64,000 bases of DNA, from contig JAQOOI010000017.1 in assembly GCA_028554645.1 (NCBI GenBank), positions 620,001 through 684,000 on the forward strand, read 5' to 3'. The stretch is from Omphalotus guepiniiformis (taxonomy: Eukaryota; Basidiomycota; Agaricomycetes; Agaricales; Omphalotaceae). Within the stretch, counting starts at the first letter, position 1. Every line of letters begins with the position of its first letter. A program made the position numbers and the translations under genes. This document shows, in pieces, positions 38,054 to 49,500 of this stretch. The notes under the pieces are model-generated. The model saw only the letters and a program-made list of their open reading frames with translations. It did not search any database and was not told the DNA's origin.

Positions 38054-40377
38054 ATGCTCGTCCCCTTTATATTCATCGCACTTTACTTTCCTGTTACCAT
38101 TTGTTCTCGTGTCGACTCACCGGAGCATGACCACCCCGATCATCATGATGTCCAGCTTCAAGATCAACAAGTTCATCTCGCTCAACCGCGACGAGATTCA
38201 TACCCGCAAATACAATTCGCCTTTGATACTGCGGTCGATGCCAGTCAATCTAACAAAGGCGACTCGGAAGACCAGCACGGAACGTCAAAAAACGTGAGCC
38301 GAAAATACGTTTTTATGCATCATGTGAGGCTGGCACGCTTTGGATTCAAGTAGTTTGATTTACGGTCTCTGTCTAGATTGTTGGAAGTGCGCGTCTAGCA
38401 ATCTCAAGATTCTTGTCGCCAACCTATATATCTGATTTTTACTCGTTCATACAGATACGTGAGTTGCCTCGCCCCGTCCTGCCTCGTTCAAGATGATACC
38501 CAACTTGAAAATCAAATCATCTAGCTACGAATACACCTATAACTCATGGCTTTCCGATTTCCGAGAGATGGAGGATGCGGGCATGTATGTACCTTATTTT
38601 GAATTTTGTGTTTCCCAACTTCGCCTCTGAAAATTGAATGTACGCAGCGATGCCGTCGCTCTGAATATAGGTGGAGACTCATGGCAATTCAACCAGCTAA
38701 AATCTGCCTATGACGCTGCAACGCAAACCCCCGACATAAAGCTCTTTATCTCATTCGACTATACGGCCTTTCCCTGTAGCGTGCCTACTACCGTCGACTA
38801 CGTCAATTACTTCAAATCACACCCTTCGCAGTTCAACTTCCACAACAAACCGATGATATCTAGCTATTCCGGAGTATGTCTTGGAATAGATGGATGGAAG
38901 CAAGTCCACAACGAGACTTCTGGGCATTTGATGCCATTCATATACGGAGAAGAATACGAGAATCTGCGCACGGGGAAGGAGTTTGGTTTCTTCGACTCGT
39001 GGTATTGGTGAGTTTTGTTGAATCTTCATCGATCGATAGGTTTTGATTGAGCGAGGAATCATGTAGTTGGGGATGTGCGTGGCCGCAGGGAAATTATTCG
39101 AAGAACGTGAGCCTACTATGTCTTCATATGGTCTTTGTGGCCTGGGCTGACGAGCAGAGTATCAGACAAACGATGATCACTACTGTATGGATCTCTCCAG
39201 AACAAAATCTATTGTCACTTACAATGCCCTTCAGATATGGACATTCTCGGCACACGATATGCCACTACTGTCAGTGGATGGTTCTAGTAGGTGCTCTTCA
39301 GGCGAATGTGCATTGTTTCGTCGTTGATGGCAGAATGTGTACCAGTGCTCATTATTCTTACAAAAATTTCTATCTCCGGGGCGACGATTGGTTGCTCAAC
39401 GAGCGTTGGGAACAACTTTTCGAGATGAGGGATTCACTCACTTTTGTTGAGATGGTGACCTGGTGAGTGCTAGAGGTGTTAATCTCGAGAGCTGCCTGAC
39501 ATGATCGCAATTCTGTGGTAGGAATGATTTTGGGGAATCCGACTAGTACGTTGATACATGTGTGTATTCAAGTCACTCTGATTATGGATCGATGTCCATT
39601 TGAAGCTTTGGACCTTTGACGCGTGGCCTGCAGCCTGATGGTGAGCATTTGGGCTTCTGATCATGTCACTTATCAACCATTTTGCGACCTGATATAGGGA
39701 CTACTTGGGCGGATGGCTTTCCGCACACTGCATGGCTCGACATGTCCAAGTACTATATCGCAGCTTTCAAGACAGGTACCTGGCCTGAAATCACTGTATG
39801 TTCATCCAATTTGTCGCGAAGCTTGTTTGACCCTGACTCTTGATCCTGCAGGAGGATGCTGTTTACTACTGGTGTCGTCCACATTTGAGGAATGTGGTAG
39901 CATCAAACGACGCGCTTGATCGACCAAGGGGATGGGACTGGACTTCTGTGAATTGACTTTTCCTATCATTTTTTATCCTCATGTACTCATTCTTCTGTGC
40001 CTCAGGATAATCTATGGGCCGCTGTATTCTGTACATCTGTATGCGACGTCGAGCTATGGGTAGGGAATTATACCCAGACGTTCGCTGGACTCGAGTATGG
40101 CGTGTCGAAGATCAAGATGCCGTTGAAGGATATGGGACCTGTGGGCATCAGGATGTATAAACGCTTCAATGGTGGAATGGGGATGCCCCCGCAACTTGTG
40201 GTTGAGCATAGCACTCGAGGAGATTTTGAGGTTAGGAATTGGACGGAGAAATGTAAGTGGTGTAAGATACTTGTTGGACGTCTTAGTGAAACTGATTGCT
40301 GGATTTCAGACAACTATAATGTCTACGTTGGGAAAGCTAGTGCGTCAAATCCATTACAACGAAGTTTCTTCAGCTGA
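38054..40377 (+). CDS. Glycoside hydrolase family 71 alpha-1,3-glucanase (mutanase)
   Basis: Secreted enzyme that cuts alpha-1,3-glucan of fungal walls. The signal peptide is MLVPFIFIALYFPVTICS, followed by a His/Asp-rich linker and then the GH71 core: KYVFMHHIVGNTYEYTY, AGIDAVALNIGGDSWQ, LFISFDYTAFPC, KPMISSYSG, SWYCWGCAWPQGNYSKN, DILGTRYATTVSGWF, HYSYKNFYLRGDDWLL, WNDFGESDY, TAWLDMSKYYIAAFKTG and VYYWCRPH. The DFGES and DYTAF segments match the acidic motifs of the family. It continues with a beta-sandwich tail (DVELWVGNYTQTF) to the stop at 40377. About a dozen introns, including a 10-nt exon (38377-38386) and a 4-nt exon (38455-38458) that together rebuild IVGNT. All motifs are intact, so the gene looks functional. 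Confidence 0.9.
38377..38458 (+). other. Two consecutive micro-exons (10 nt and 4 nt) in the GH71 gene
   Basis: Exon B (38377-38386) follows TCTAG and is followed by GTGCGC. Exon C is ATAC at 38455-38458, between ACAG and GTGAGT. Joined to the flanking exons they read HHIVGNTYEYTY. The sum of the first five exons (270+10+4+60+360 nt) gives the phase required by the next junction. Skipping the 4-nt exon shifts the frame. Confidence 0.8.
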
Positions 40378-40654
40378 TTTCGTTCAATTTCGCTTTTATT
40401 TTCAGCACCGGAATAAACATAATCAAAGCTGTCTGTACTACTCAAGCACATTCCTATCTCCTCCTCAGTCTTCAGAGGATGGCGTGCTCCGAGTCACCTT
40501 TATCAGTGTCAGAATACTAGGCCAGAAAGACCCACGAACAGGTGTATTCTCTAACACATGCGCTATTGTACATGAAGCATGAAGCTTGCGTATTAATTAG
40601 TTTATTTTGTACACTCTAGCATGGACTTGAAGCATTATATCAAAAAATAAGTAT

Positions 40655-43449
40655 CTATTCCTTCTCCTCTTCCTTTTCCGTTGAGTCCTGTACAAGCTTC
40701 TCTAGATCTATATCCATGGCTTGAACCTCATCCTTTTTCGCAGACCTACGCCACACTATTGCAGTGGCGATAGAGGACGAAAGTATTACAGCTGATAATA
40801 TGAATCTGTTGCAAATAAATCGTAAAACGATAGACCATTGAAAAGAAAGAGAGCAAAACTTACCCAAATATCCCAATTCTTCTAACTACCCACGCCCACG
40901 TCTTCTGTCCCAACCCTTCTAACCAAGCCTCCAGAGAATCTTCAACGTTGTCAGACCACTCCTGCATGCGCGTATTATACTCGTCCAATTGTCTCTGAAG
41001 TCTATCGATCCCTAACCGATGTTCAAGACCGTCTGACCATCGCTGTAACCGCCTATCGAGCTCGTCGAAATAGATATCCCAATCCTCAAACCATTGCTGG
41101 CATTCTTGAAGCCACTTATTCCATCCCTCGATCCAGTCCTCTGCCCATCTCTGTAAACTCTCCTCCCATTTATCCCATTTCCCTTGCCATCCGGGTCTCC
41201 CCATAGTCGTAAAAGGCGTAGTGAAGATGGCGGTAGTACTATTCCTCTTCCACGGACCTAACTCCCACCCACTCAAATCGGTGGTCGACTGATGACCTGC
41301 TGCGTTCCCTTGATGAGGCTTCCCTAATGCTTTACAATTATCGTACATTTCCTTCGGAACGTCCGCTTTCGACGAATCCAATTCGAGTGGCGCTTCGATG
41401 AGTTGTATAGCAAGGCCTGATTGGAGGTGCCATTCCATGTGGCCTAGGTGAAAACAGGGTTCGTCAAACGATATGTGGCCATAGAAGAGGAAAGCTTACA
41501 ATGAAACATCCAAGCTCCTGGGTTATCAGCCACGATTCTGAGCGTCACTGAACCACCTCCGGGAATGTGCACTGTATCTCTCCGCATAGGGTTGCTCAGG
41601 TTTACCGAGGCAGGTGGATCTAATCCCGATGCGGCGATGGAGGAATGGAGATAGTCATCTTCGCGTTCAACGAGCATCATCGTGTGGCCATGTATGTGGC
41701 TGCATCGTTAGAAAACAGTAAATTTGTGAGTAGACAGACACCGCGCAAAAACAAGAACTAGGAACCTACAAAGGATGCATCCCATCGTCCGTGTTTACAA
41801 CCACCAAATCCACCACCTCCATATGCTCCAAAACAAAACTCGATGGCCCGTATGCTCCCGGTGTCGTGGTGTTCTCCCCGAGACTCATCACGCTAAAAAG
41901 CGCAGGGACTAGAGGGGAACTGTACGTCATGTCATTAAACATGCCGCGGTTTGTCCCGTCGGACATTATATCGAAGGACGCGACGAGGGTAATGGTGCGC
42001 GAGGGGGTTGGTGCCGGGATTGGGATTAGGGGAGCGAATGTGTGGTCGGGTAATGGGGTGTACGACAATGGGGGATTTGGGCCGAGGTTGGTGAAGGGGG
42101 TAGAAGGAGCATTAGAGTAGGTTATTAGGGATGTGATATCTAGTGAGAAGAGCAAGTATGAATATCAGCTTTAGAAATAGGTGAAGAGGGAGACAGGACA
42201 CGTACTGGGGTTGAGTGTATCAGGAACTTCATCGAATTCGTCCGTGTTCATGTTTGCATGGATAGCCCAGTTTGATGGTGTGTCGTTACGCGCAGTGACG
42301 AGTACAGAGTACCGTTGAGCGACAGTTAAGCTGAGGTAGTCTACGGGTTCTTTCTCGATATCAGTCTGGTGGACGTTATCAGAACTGACTCAGACTCTTT
42401 TGAGTGAACTCGCGACTTACTCCATCGACCTCGATCTGGGAATAAATCTGAGTGAGCCTAGACAGAAAGTAGAGAGTGGGTGGGCGAACTCACGATACTC
42501 ATTTCATGCCCATCAATCCAGAAGAAAAACATCGCAAACGCAGAAGTGTTGATGACGCGCAAACGATACGTTTTTCCAGGCTCGAAAGGTAGTGTTGCAT
42601 TGTCGTTGAACCCTACAGCAGAAATAACACCAGATTCGGGATCAGGAAAAGAACCAGGCTTTGCGGCAAGGTAGGCGCCATTTTGGCTGAAGTACATTAG
42701 TCCAGAGTCTGCATGATAGAAAGATAAGGGCGTGAATATGAAACAAAATAACGAAAGGCGGGCAAGAAACGTACCAGGGACTGGTTCGTTGCCTTCAGGG
42801 TTATCCGTGTTGATAAATTGTTCCAAAAGAACATGGTGCTCTTCGTGGTACCAGTCTCCTAATATGACCGTGAATTCCTCGTCGTACAAATAGGGTTCTT
42901 TAGGCGGGTGAAGGACGAGTGGTGCTCGAAGACCGTCAACGTATTGGCCCTGAGCATGGCCGTGAATCCAGTATGTTCCCCATTGATTTGAGGAACTAAT
43001 GGGCACAAGGTAGTCGAAGGAGCCTCCAGGAGGTATTCCACTGCATCTAGAGTTGAGAGAAAATTTCAGGTTAAGTCGGATATGGTGAGCATACCATTCA
43101 GAAACACCAAGAGCACCGTCCATCCATGAAGAGTGGTTGAAGAACATGCCATGGTGATGAATAGTTGTAGGCTCGTCTAGTGAATTCGTTACATGGACGA
43201 CTAATGAATCGGTTGTATTGACATCCAAGGGCGGGGGTCTAAGCATTACATTCAATGAGCGGCCAGGGAAAGACTGAAAAATACGACTTACGGCCAAGTA
43301 TTATTGACGCCAACGACTCGGCGAGGAGCAAGCCCATCTGGGTTGACTTGCTCGACGTAAGTGATATTCCACCATACATGCTGTGTGCCCGCGACGACTA
43401 GCCAAGGTGGACCCACCACGGCAGCGAGCAGAACGAGTGCAGAACGCAT
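40655..43449 (-). CDS. Membrane-anchored multicopper oxidase, ferroxidase-like, with Trp-rich stalk
   Basis: Copper oxidase of the Fet3/laccase superfamily. The signal peptide is MRSALVLLAAVVGPPWLVVAG (an ATG ten codons upstream is possible). The four copper motifs are complete: TIHHHGMF, TYWIHGHAQGQYVDG, HPFHIHGH and FHCHMEWHLQSGL. NPEGNEPVPDSGL resembles the loop of yeast Fet3 that carries one of its iron-site acids, which favours a ferroxidase role; I could not confirm the other iron ligands. After the oxidase comes an unusual stalk of about 105 residues with 14 Trp. A membrane span (ILSAVILSSSIATAIVW), RRSAKKD and an acidic tail ending KEEEKE follow. About nine introns, all giving in-frame motifs. 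Head-to-head with the amidohydrolase gene. Confidence 0.9.
40875..41205 (-). other. Trp-rich stalk between oxidase domain and membrane span
   Basis: The segment from GRPGWQGKWDKWEE to TWAWVVRRIG has Trp spaced mostly 3-8 residues apart on a charged Glu/Asp/Arg/Lys/Gln background (WAEDWIEGWNKWLQ, WFEDWDIYFDELDRRLQRW). It reads as long amphipathic helix. It lies in one exon, contiguous with the end of the oxidase domain. Confidence 0.8.
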
Positions 43450-43608
43450 ATAATAATCGCTGCGCAGTTGCGCAATCACAAGTCACGGCAAACGACATGA
43501 TTGTCAGGGACCCTCACTCGATGTCGCAATGTTTGATTCTTGAAAAGCAGAGATATTGGCTCTAAGTTGGGCCGTGAACATTTCCCATCTTGAGTCGGAT
43601 TCTTGACC
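43450..43608. promoter_or_regulatory. Short bidirectional promoter
   Basis: Only about 160 bases separate the ATG of the multicopper oxidase (minus) from the ATG of the amidohydrolase (plus), so both genes must share regulatory sequence. No binding site can be assigned with confidence. Confidence 0.6.
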
Positions 43609-46600
43609 ATGGGACAAGACAATCCATACCCCCAGCGAACGGTTTGGAGTCGTCTTCAATACCGCAACTTGGCTATTTCTATCATATCGCTGTTGGTTGT
43701 GTTCCAACTCACTATAGGGCTCACTCACCTCTACCCCAGTCAATCATCTACCCTACCTTCCAACTACATCTCGATTCTGGAAAAATGCAATTCTCTTCAT
43801 CTTAGCGCTGGCCCTCCTCCAGACTTCCATCAACGGCCTTCATCAGACCGCTACGTGCCTGGTACAAACCCAACGCTGATCAAGAATGCAACGATTTGGA
43901 CTGGGAGGTTCAACGGGTTAGAAGTTGTACACGGCGACGTGTTACTTCACAACGGAATCATCATGAGCATTGGGAAGCTTGGTACTAGTGCTTTAATCGA
44001 AGCTTATGGGCGCGACTTGGACGTATTAGACGCGAAGGGCCGATGGTTGACTCCCGGTATCGTCGACTTGCATTCGCACATGGGTGTAGAATCCGTCCCA
44101 ATTCTGGAAGGTGCACAAGATGGGAGCTCACTCAAAGGGCTTACACTCCCCTGGCTGAGAGCTATTGACGCGCTGAATACGCACGATGAGTCCTATCGGC
44201 TGTCAATTGCTGGTGGGTTGACTACAGCCTTGGTTTTGCCTGGGTCTGCGGATGCTATCGGTGGGCAACTCTAGCTTGATTCCTTGTATATTCAGCTCAG
44301 TGGTTGGTAGGTGGACAGGCATTCGTTATCAAGCTTCGGAAGACGACTGAGAGGTCAACTTCTTCGATGATTTTGGAACCTCCGTACCAGATCAACTCTT
44401 CCGTTCCTTGGGACTCTTCCTTGCCTCCACGCTGGCGTCATATAAAGTGCGTATCTCATCCCTGTACTTGTATACTTTTGAGCTGAGAGAAGAGCAGGCA
44501 CGCGTGCGGTATGTATTGATTTCATTTAAATATCGCATCCGCTCATAACAAATCCGGACTTTGCAGGCGAAAATCCCAGTGCGTTGTCTATCTAGCTTGA
44601 TACCTCGCACGAGAAAATGAATCACTGACTTTTGATAATTATAGGCAGAGTTTATTCCGGGACTAGAATGGTACGTTCGGCTGCTACAATACATTTCCAA
44701 AATAACCATCTGATTCGCGATTCTCAGGACACAATGTGGGCTTTCCGAAAAGCGTCGGTGTCTATTGCCCCTCACTCTCACCTCCCCTTGCTTACAAGTT
44801 TTACACAGATACAACAAAGCCTCTCAGCTCAAATCTCAACAAGACGCCTACTGCGCCAAAGCTCAAACAGGACATTTCGCTGGCCTTGGAGACTTCCCGG
44901 AGGACCTGCAATGGGAAGCTCTAGTAGACGTTCTCAGAGGAAGAGTCAAAGTGAACACCCATTGTTACGAAGCCGTTGATCTTGATGCATTTGTTCGTGT
45001 AAGTTCGACCTGTGTTCCTAAACATTCCTCATATCATCAAAGGTACCTGAGTAACATGGTTTTTTTGCAGCTCACGAACGAGTTTAAATTCCCGGTTGCT
45101 GCGTTTCATCATGCGAGTGAGACGTATTTGGTCCCGGAGGTTCTTAAACGCGCTTATGGTCGGTGACATGAACCCGCACTTCATTTCCCTTACTATCAGT
45201 ACTGAACTTGCTCTGTCTTTCCTTAGGAGGAGCTCCAGCCTCTGCCATTTTCTCCGGGTTCGGTAGGTGAGTAGCCACTGGCCAATAATTGAATCCTCAT
45301 CTGAGCTGATCATGACAGGTACAAGAGAGAAGCCTATAGATTCTCCGAATTCGCTGCAAAGATACTCAATGATAATGGGCTTACTGTCGTCATGAAGGTG
45401 GGCGAGATATCTCATATATCAGGTGACGGTATCGAGCTTGATTCAAATCCTGAAAACAGAGTGATCATCCTAGCGCAATAAACTCTCGATACCTCCTACA
45501 CGAAGCTCAACAAGCATACTATCACGGGTTACCTGAGAATGTAGCGATTGCAGCGGTCACTAGTAATCCTGCCGAGGTTATGGGTGAATACATTCATTAG
45601 AAAGGATGGCTAGTTACTGATGGTTGTGGGTTGATTCTTGTAGGGATGGGACACCGCATTGGGTATATCAAGAAAGGTCAGAGACACATTAGAAGATAGA
45701 TAATGATTCTGATCCCCTTTCATCCCCAGGCTGGGACGCCGGTAAGTATTTGGATTCTATCTTCAAAGCGAATATTTATACCGTGTAATATACGATAGAT
45801 CTAGTATTATGGGACACACACCCCCTCTCCCTAGGTTCAACACCAATTCAGGTATTCATCGACGGCATCCCTCAACTCGTACCTGCCGCAAGTCGTTCTA
45901 CGGTGGAAACCAAAGCCCCCGAACTACAACACCCTCCTCGGATAGGCAACTTTGACAAGGAAGCTCGAGATGTTGTGAAATACGATGGCCTGCCTCCTCT
46001 CGAGGTATCGAAAGCCTCGTCGGATACAGTGGTCTTTGTGAATGTGAGCGAGGTAGTGATGAGGATGGAGGCTACGGAGGCGGGCGTTGGGGGTGTGATG
46101 GAAGTGTTTCGTGCGGAGAGGAATGACGTGGGTACGAGCATGGGCACGGTCGTAGCCCGGAACGGAAAATTTGTCTGTTGGGGACTGGGTCAGACTTGCG
46201 AGTCGTCAAGCCTGAACTCGAGCGCGGAAGAGAAGCCCGTAATCATTGATCTAGAAGGAGGGTCAATCTCACCTGCCCTTGTAGCGTACGGAGCACCGCT
46301 AGGGTTGACACATATCTCGTTCGAGCCGTTGACTTCTGATGAGCCTGTCTTTGATCCACTCCATGAAGTTCCCAGAATCTTAGGAGGCGAAACGAGTGTT
46401 ATACGCGCCGTTGATGGGATCCAGTACGGTGCTAGGGATGCTCTGTGTGTCTTTTCTTTTTCAGACACAGTAATTGTGCTCTAATGACTTTCCTTGACGT
46501 GTCTCCCCTCCTTTTTCTCTTCCTTGGGGTGGTCTGGGAACAGTTTAGCTTACCGAGCGGGTGTAACGACAGCAATTACTGCTCCTATTCACGAAGGCTT

Positions 46601-47586
46601 CTTCTTTGGTCTTGGAACATGCCTTTCGACAGGTGCTTCGCATAAGCTTGAACGTGGTGCTCTGGTCCAGGAAATTTCCGCACTGCATACCTCTATCAGG
46701 TTTTCCGACAGTACGGGTGCAAGTGTCAGTACGATAATAGGGACACTTCGACGTGCGTTACTCGGTGCGATCAAGGACGAAGATAAGAAGGGTCTGTTAG
46801 GAAGTTCGGTGTTTAGTGAAGTCGTCGGGGTTCGTAGCAATCTCATCTCTTCCTAGTTGCCCGCTTTCATAATGACCTGATCACATACAGGGCCATATCC
46901 CACTAGTCGTAGAAGTCGACAACGCGGATGCCATAGCGTCCCTAATCTCTCTCAAGAGGGAGATCGAAGAGGTACATGGCACACCTATCGCAATCACCAT
47001 CACTGGCGCTGGAGAATCCCATTTACTCGCGAAGGAGATAGCGGAGGCAGGTATAGGCGTCATTGTTGCCCCCACACATCCGTTCCCATCACTCTGGGAA
47101 ACTCGCAGAGCGTAAGCAACTGGATTATTTTGTTGTTCCTATACATGAACATCGTTTCTCAGATTGCCTGGGCCACCGTTAACGAGCGATACTACCATAA
47201 CAGTGCTGCTGGAACATAACGTCACGGTTGGAATTGGACTTGCCCTTCCTGGATTCGGACCTCCGCAGAACTGGAATGCGCAGAATTTGAGATTGGTTGC
47301 TGCTTGGGTGGGTATAATTTACATTTGAAAAGAATAACTGCAACTCATCCCATTTTACTACTCTCCCTTCGTACCCTTTCAGGCCGCACTGGACTCGGGA
47401 GGACGAATTAGCAAGCAACAAGCTATAGAAATGGTTTCAGTGAACGTGGAGAAGTTACTCGGGGTGAAAGTCGCCCCGGAAGAATCAGAGCTTGTCGCTA
47501 CGAGAGGGGGAGACTTGTTTCATCCTGGTGCGAGACCTGTAGCTGTTGTATCACCTCGTAGGGAAAGGGTGGATTTACTAGCTTGA
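43609..47586 (+). CDS. Membrane-anchored amidohydrolase (imidazolonepropionase-like)
   Basis: Metal-dependent hydrolase of the amidohydrolase superfamily, roughly 950-1,000 residues. The N-terminus has a membrane anchor (LAISIISLLVVFQLTIGLTHLY). Next are the composite beta domain and metal site LTPGIVDLHSHMGVES (HxH on strand 1), GLTTALVLPGSADAIGGQAFVIK, VKVNTHCYEAVD, FPVAAFHHASE, VVMKSDHPSAINSRYL and VTSNPAEVMGMGHRIG. The segment GWDADLVLWDTHPLSLG is typical of the superfamily end. The protein then continues with a second half (DALLAYRAGVTTAITAPIHEG, LVVEVDNADAIASL) as in the large fungal members. Many short introns, with exons of 11 (44498-44508), 12 (44567-44578), 26 (44645-44670) and 12 nt (45730-45741). 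Ends DLLA. Substrate unknown. Confidence 0.85.
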
Positions 47587-47742
47587 AAGACTAAAAAATA
47601 TTCGAGTTTGTTTATTGATTATTTGTGGCATTGGTGTATATGTGAACGGCGTTGTACGAAAAGACAAAGAACGCAGAGTAGCAAGGTAATTGAGGTGATT
47701 CAGAGAGCGCCAACATCCTTCGAGCAGAACAGAAGGTTGCGT

Positions 47743-48165
47743 CTATGTCTCGAGTTCATACCAGTGAGGCTTCCGCGGTGCGTTTATCAACTTCATAATC
47801 TCCTCTAGGTTCTCCGGGCTTGGAATCTCCATGGCCTCTCGACTCGAATTATCAGCGAGAACCACAGCACACTGAATATCATAAGAAGAAGAATCCCTCT
47901 TTTTCACATGGACCATGCCCCGCCTCGCCTTCGGCCAGATGTCCTTAATCCTGGCCCCTAGGTAATAGACCATCAGCATGCTAGGCAGGTAATCTCCTGG
48001 GTAATCCTCGGGTGGCGGGGGGTCTCCAGGTTTAACCGCACATCTCATTCGCTTGTCTTTGAACTCTGGCATGCTTCGGAGCTCTTCCTTGGTGAAGCGG
48101 ATGGCGAATGCATGTCGTGGTGTATATTGAAATCGTGCGAGTGCGGAAACTTGATCGGTGCTCAT
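47743..48165 (-). CDS. Family A protein, copy 1 (unknown function, about 140 aa)
   Basis: Unrecognised small protein and the first of four intact relatives in this array. Shared blocks: RYTPxxxFAIRFTKEELRSM, PEFKD, a Pro/Asp-rich loop (GDPPPPEDYPGDYLP), DIWPKARRGMVHVK, CAVVLADNSSREAMEIPSP, and LEEIMKLINAPRKPHWYELE. No signal peptide, membrane span or catalytic motif is evident. The acidic-basic mix suggests a soluble alpha/beta protein. A GT...TAG intron appears to lie just upstream of the ATG (5' UTR), as in the other copies. Its ATG is about 255 bases from the ATG of the divergent family B ORF. Confidence 0.75.
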   Translation of the reverse strand: MSTDQVSALARFQYTPRHAFAIRFTKEELRSMPEFKDKRMRCAVKPGDPPPPEDYPGDYLPSMLMVYYLGARIKDIWPKARRGMVHVKKRDSSSYDIQCAVVLADNSSREAMEIPSPENLEEIMKLINAPRKPHWYELET

Positions 48166-48419
48166 TTTCTACAGATATGAGATTACGATAGTGGATAGGA
48201 GAGAAAACACGAACCTTCCTGAAGTACACTAGGGAATTGGTGGTGGTAGTAAGAGAGAGTGAGTCGGAGATAAGCGCAAGCGCGTGTGGCATGGTACGAT
48301 AAGATAGTGGCTGTGTCCAATTTTGCTCCGACGTCCGTCCAGCTCGCTTTTTCATCTCGTTCGCATTCTTTCCCCAATATAGTGAATTCCATCGTCGGAG
48401 GATCATCGATGATGCTTGA
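48166..48419. promoter_or_regulatory. Spacer of the divergent A/B pair
   Basis: Contains the family A 5' UTR intron and a block (CATCTCGTTCGCATT) that recurs at about 50985, 53240 and 55070, always just before a family B ORF. It is probably the shared promoter of the pair. Confidence 0.5.
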
Positions 48420-48638
48420 ATGATTGTTAGTAGTCCCCACAAAGCCTACTCGACGCCAGAAATGCACGGACATCCTCAAAACTGTCTTCAAGCCCGTACC
48501 CTCACTCTTCCATGCGACAGGCAACCTGCAGATTTCACCGACAAGTTCACTATCTGCACACTCGCATCGGGCTGGCTTACAGACCCTTACTCGAGGAGAA
48601 GTCACGCGAGGTCCTTCACAGAGCTAGTGCCGGCCTGA
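48420..48638 (+). CDS. Family B ORF, copy 1 (about 72 aa, unknown)
   Basis: Small ORF starting MIVSSPHKAYST. Its second half (ADFTDKFTICTLASG, WLTDPYSR) aligns with the corresponding parts of copies at 51.1, 53.4 and 55.2 kb (FTGKYxxDKLAAG, LTxPYS). No known domain. It is the only B copy whose two halves are in one frame. Expression is unproven. Confidence 0.4.
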   Translation: MIVSSPHKAYSTPEMHGHPQNCLQARTLTLPCDRQPADFTDKFTICTLASGWLTDPYSRRSHARSFTELVPA

Positions 48639-48796
48639 CGTGCTTGTTCAACAATAAAGAGAAAGATACAATAAGTTTCAAACGATAGCAAAGCGACATA
48701 TAGTTCATACAAGAGATGTCAAAGAATGGAAGGGATATTTCCAGTGTATCAGATAGCGTCAACTGACTTCGAGCAGAGCATCAGAGAAGACTGCGT

Positions 48797-49195
48797 TTAT
48801 GGCTCGAGTTCATACCAGTAGGGCTTCCGAGGTGCGTTTATCAACTTCATAATCTCCTCTAGCTTATCCGGGCTTGGAATCTCCATGGCCTCTCGACTCT
48901 TATTATCAGCGAGAACCACAGCGCAGAAAATATCATAGGAAGAAGAATTCCTCCATTTCACATGGACCATGCCCCGCCTCGCCTTCGGCCAGATATCTTT
49001 AACCTTGTTCCCTAGTAAATAAACGAAGAGCATGTCAGGCGGATATTCTCCTGGGGAATCGTCGGGTGGCACGGGGCCTTCGGGTCTGTCGGGGCGCCTG
49101 AGTCGCTCGTCTTTGAATTCTGGCATGCTTCGGAGCTCTTCAGTGGTGAACCAGATGGCGTACGCACGCGGTGGTGTATATCGAAATCTACTCAT
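48797..49195 (-). CDS. Family A protein, copy 2
   Basis: 132 residues, starting MSRFRYTPPRAYAIWF. Carries all family blocks: TEELRSMPEFKDE, PGEYPPDM, DIWPKARRGMVHVKW, CAVVLADNKSREAMEIPSP and KLINAPRKPYWYELEP. It lacks the seven or so N-terminal residues (MSTDQVS type) of copy 1. The upstream 5' UTR intron is well formed (GTATGT...TTGTAG followed by AAA-ATG). Its divergent neighbour is the dead inverted copy rather than a B ORF. Function unknown. Confidence 0.75.
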   Translation of the reverse strand: MSRFRYTPPRAYAIWFTTEELRSMPEFKDERLRRPDRPEGPVPPDDSPGEYPPDMLFVYLLGNKVKDIWPKARRGMVHVKWRNSSSYDIFCAVVLADNKSREAMEIPSPDKLEEIMKLINAPRKPYWYELEP

Positions 49196-49500
49196 TTTCT
49201 ACAACAGCTTGAAATGAACATATCATAAGAATGGATAAAAGTGAAAAACATACCTTTTCGACATATGCTCGAGAAATGGTGGTAGTATTAGAGAAAGTTA
49301 ATGGGTCGGAGATAAGCGCAAGCGCGCTTGCCATGTTACGCGCTGGACACAGCCTCTATCTTATCGTACACAAGGCCACAAGCGCTTGAGCGCTTATCTC
49401 GGACTCCTCTTACCACGACGATCGCGACCAATTCTGGTGTACTTCAGGAGGGTCGTTTCGTTCGCATTCAACTATTGCTATCTCAAGCTCTTGTAGTGAA

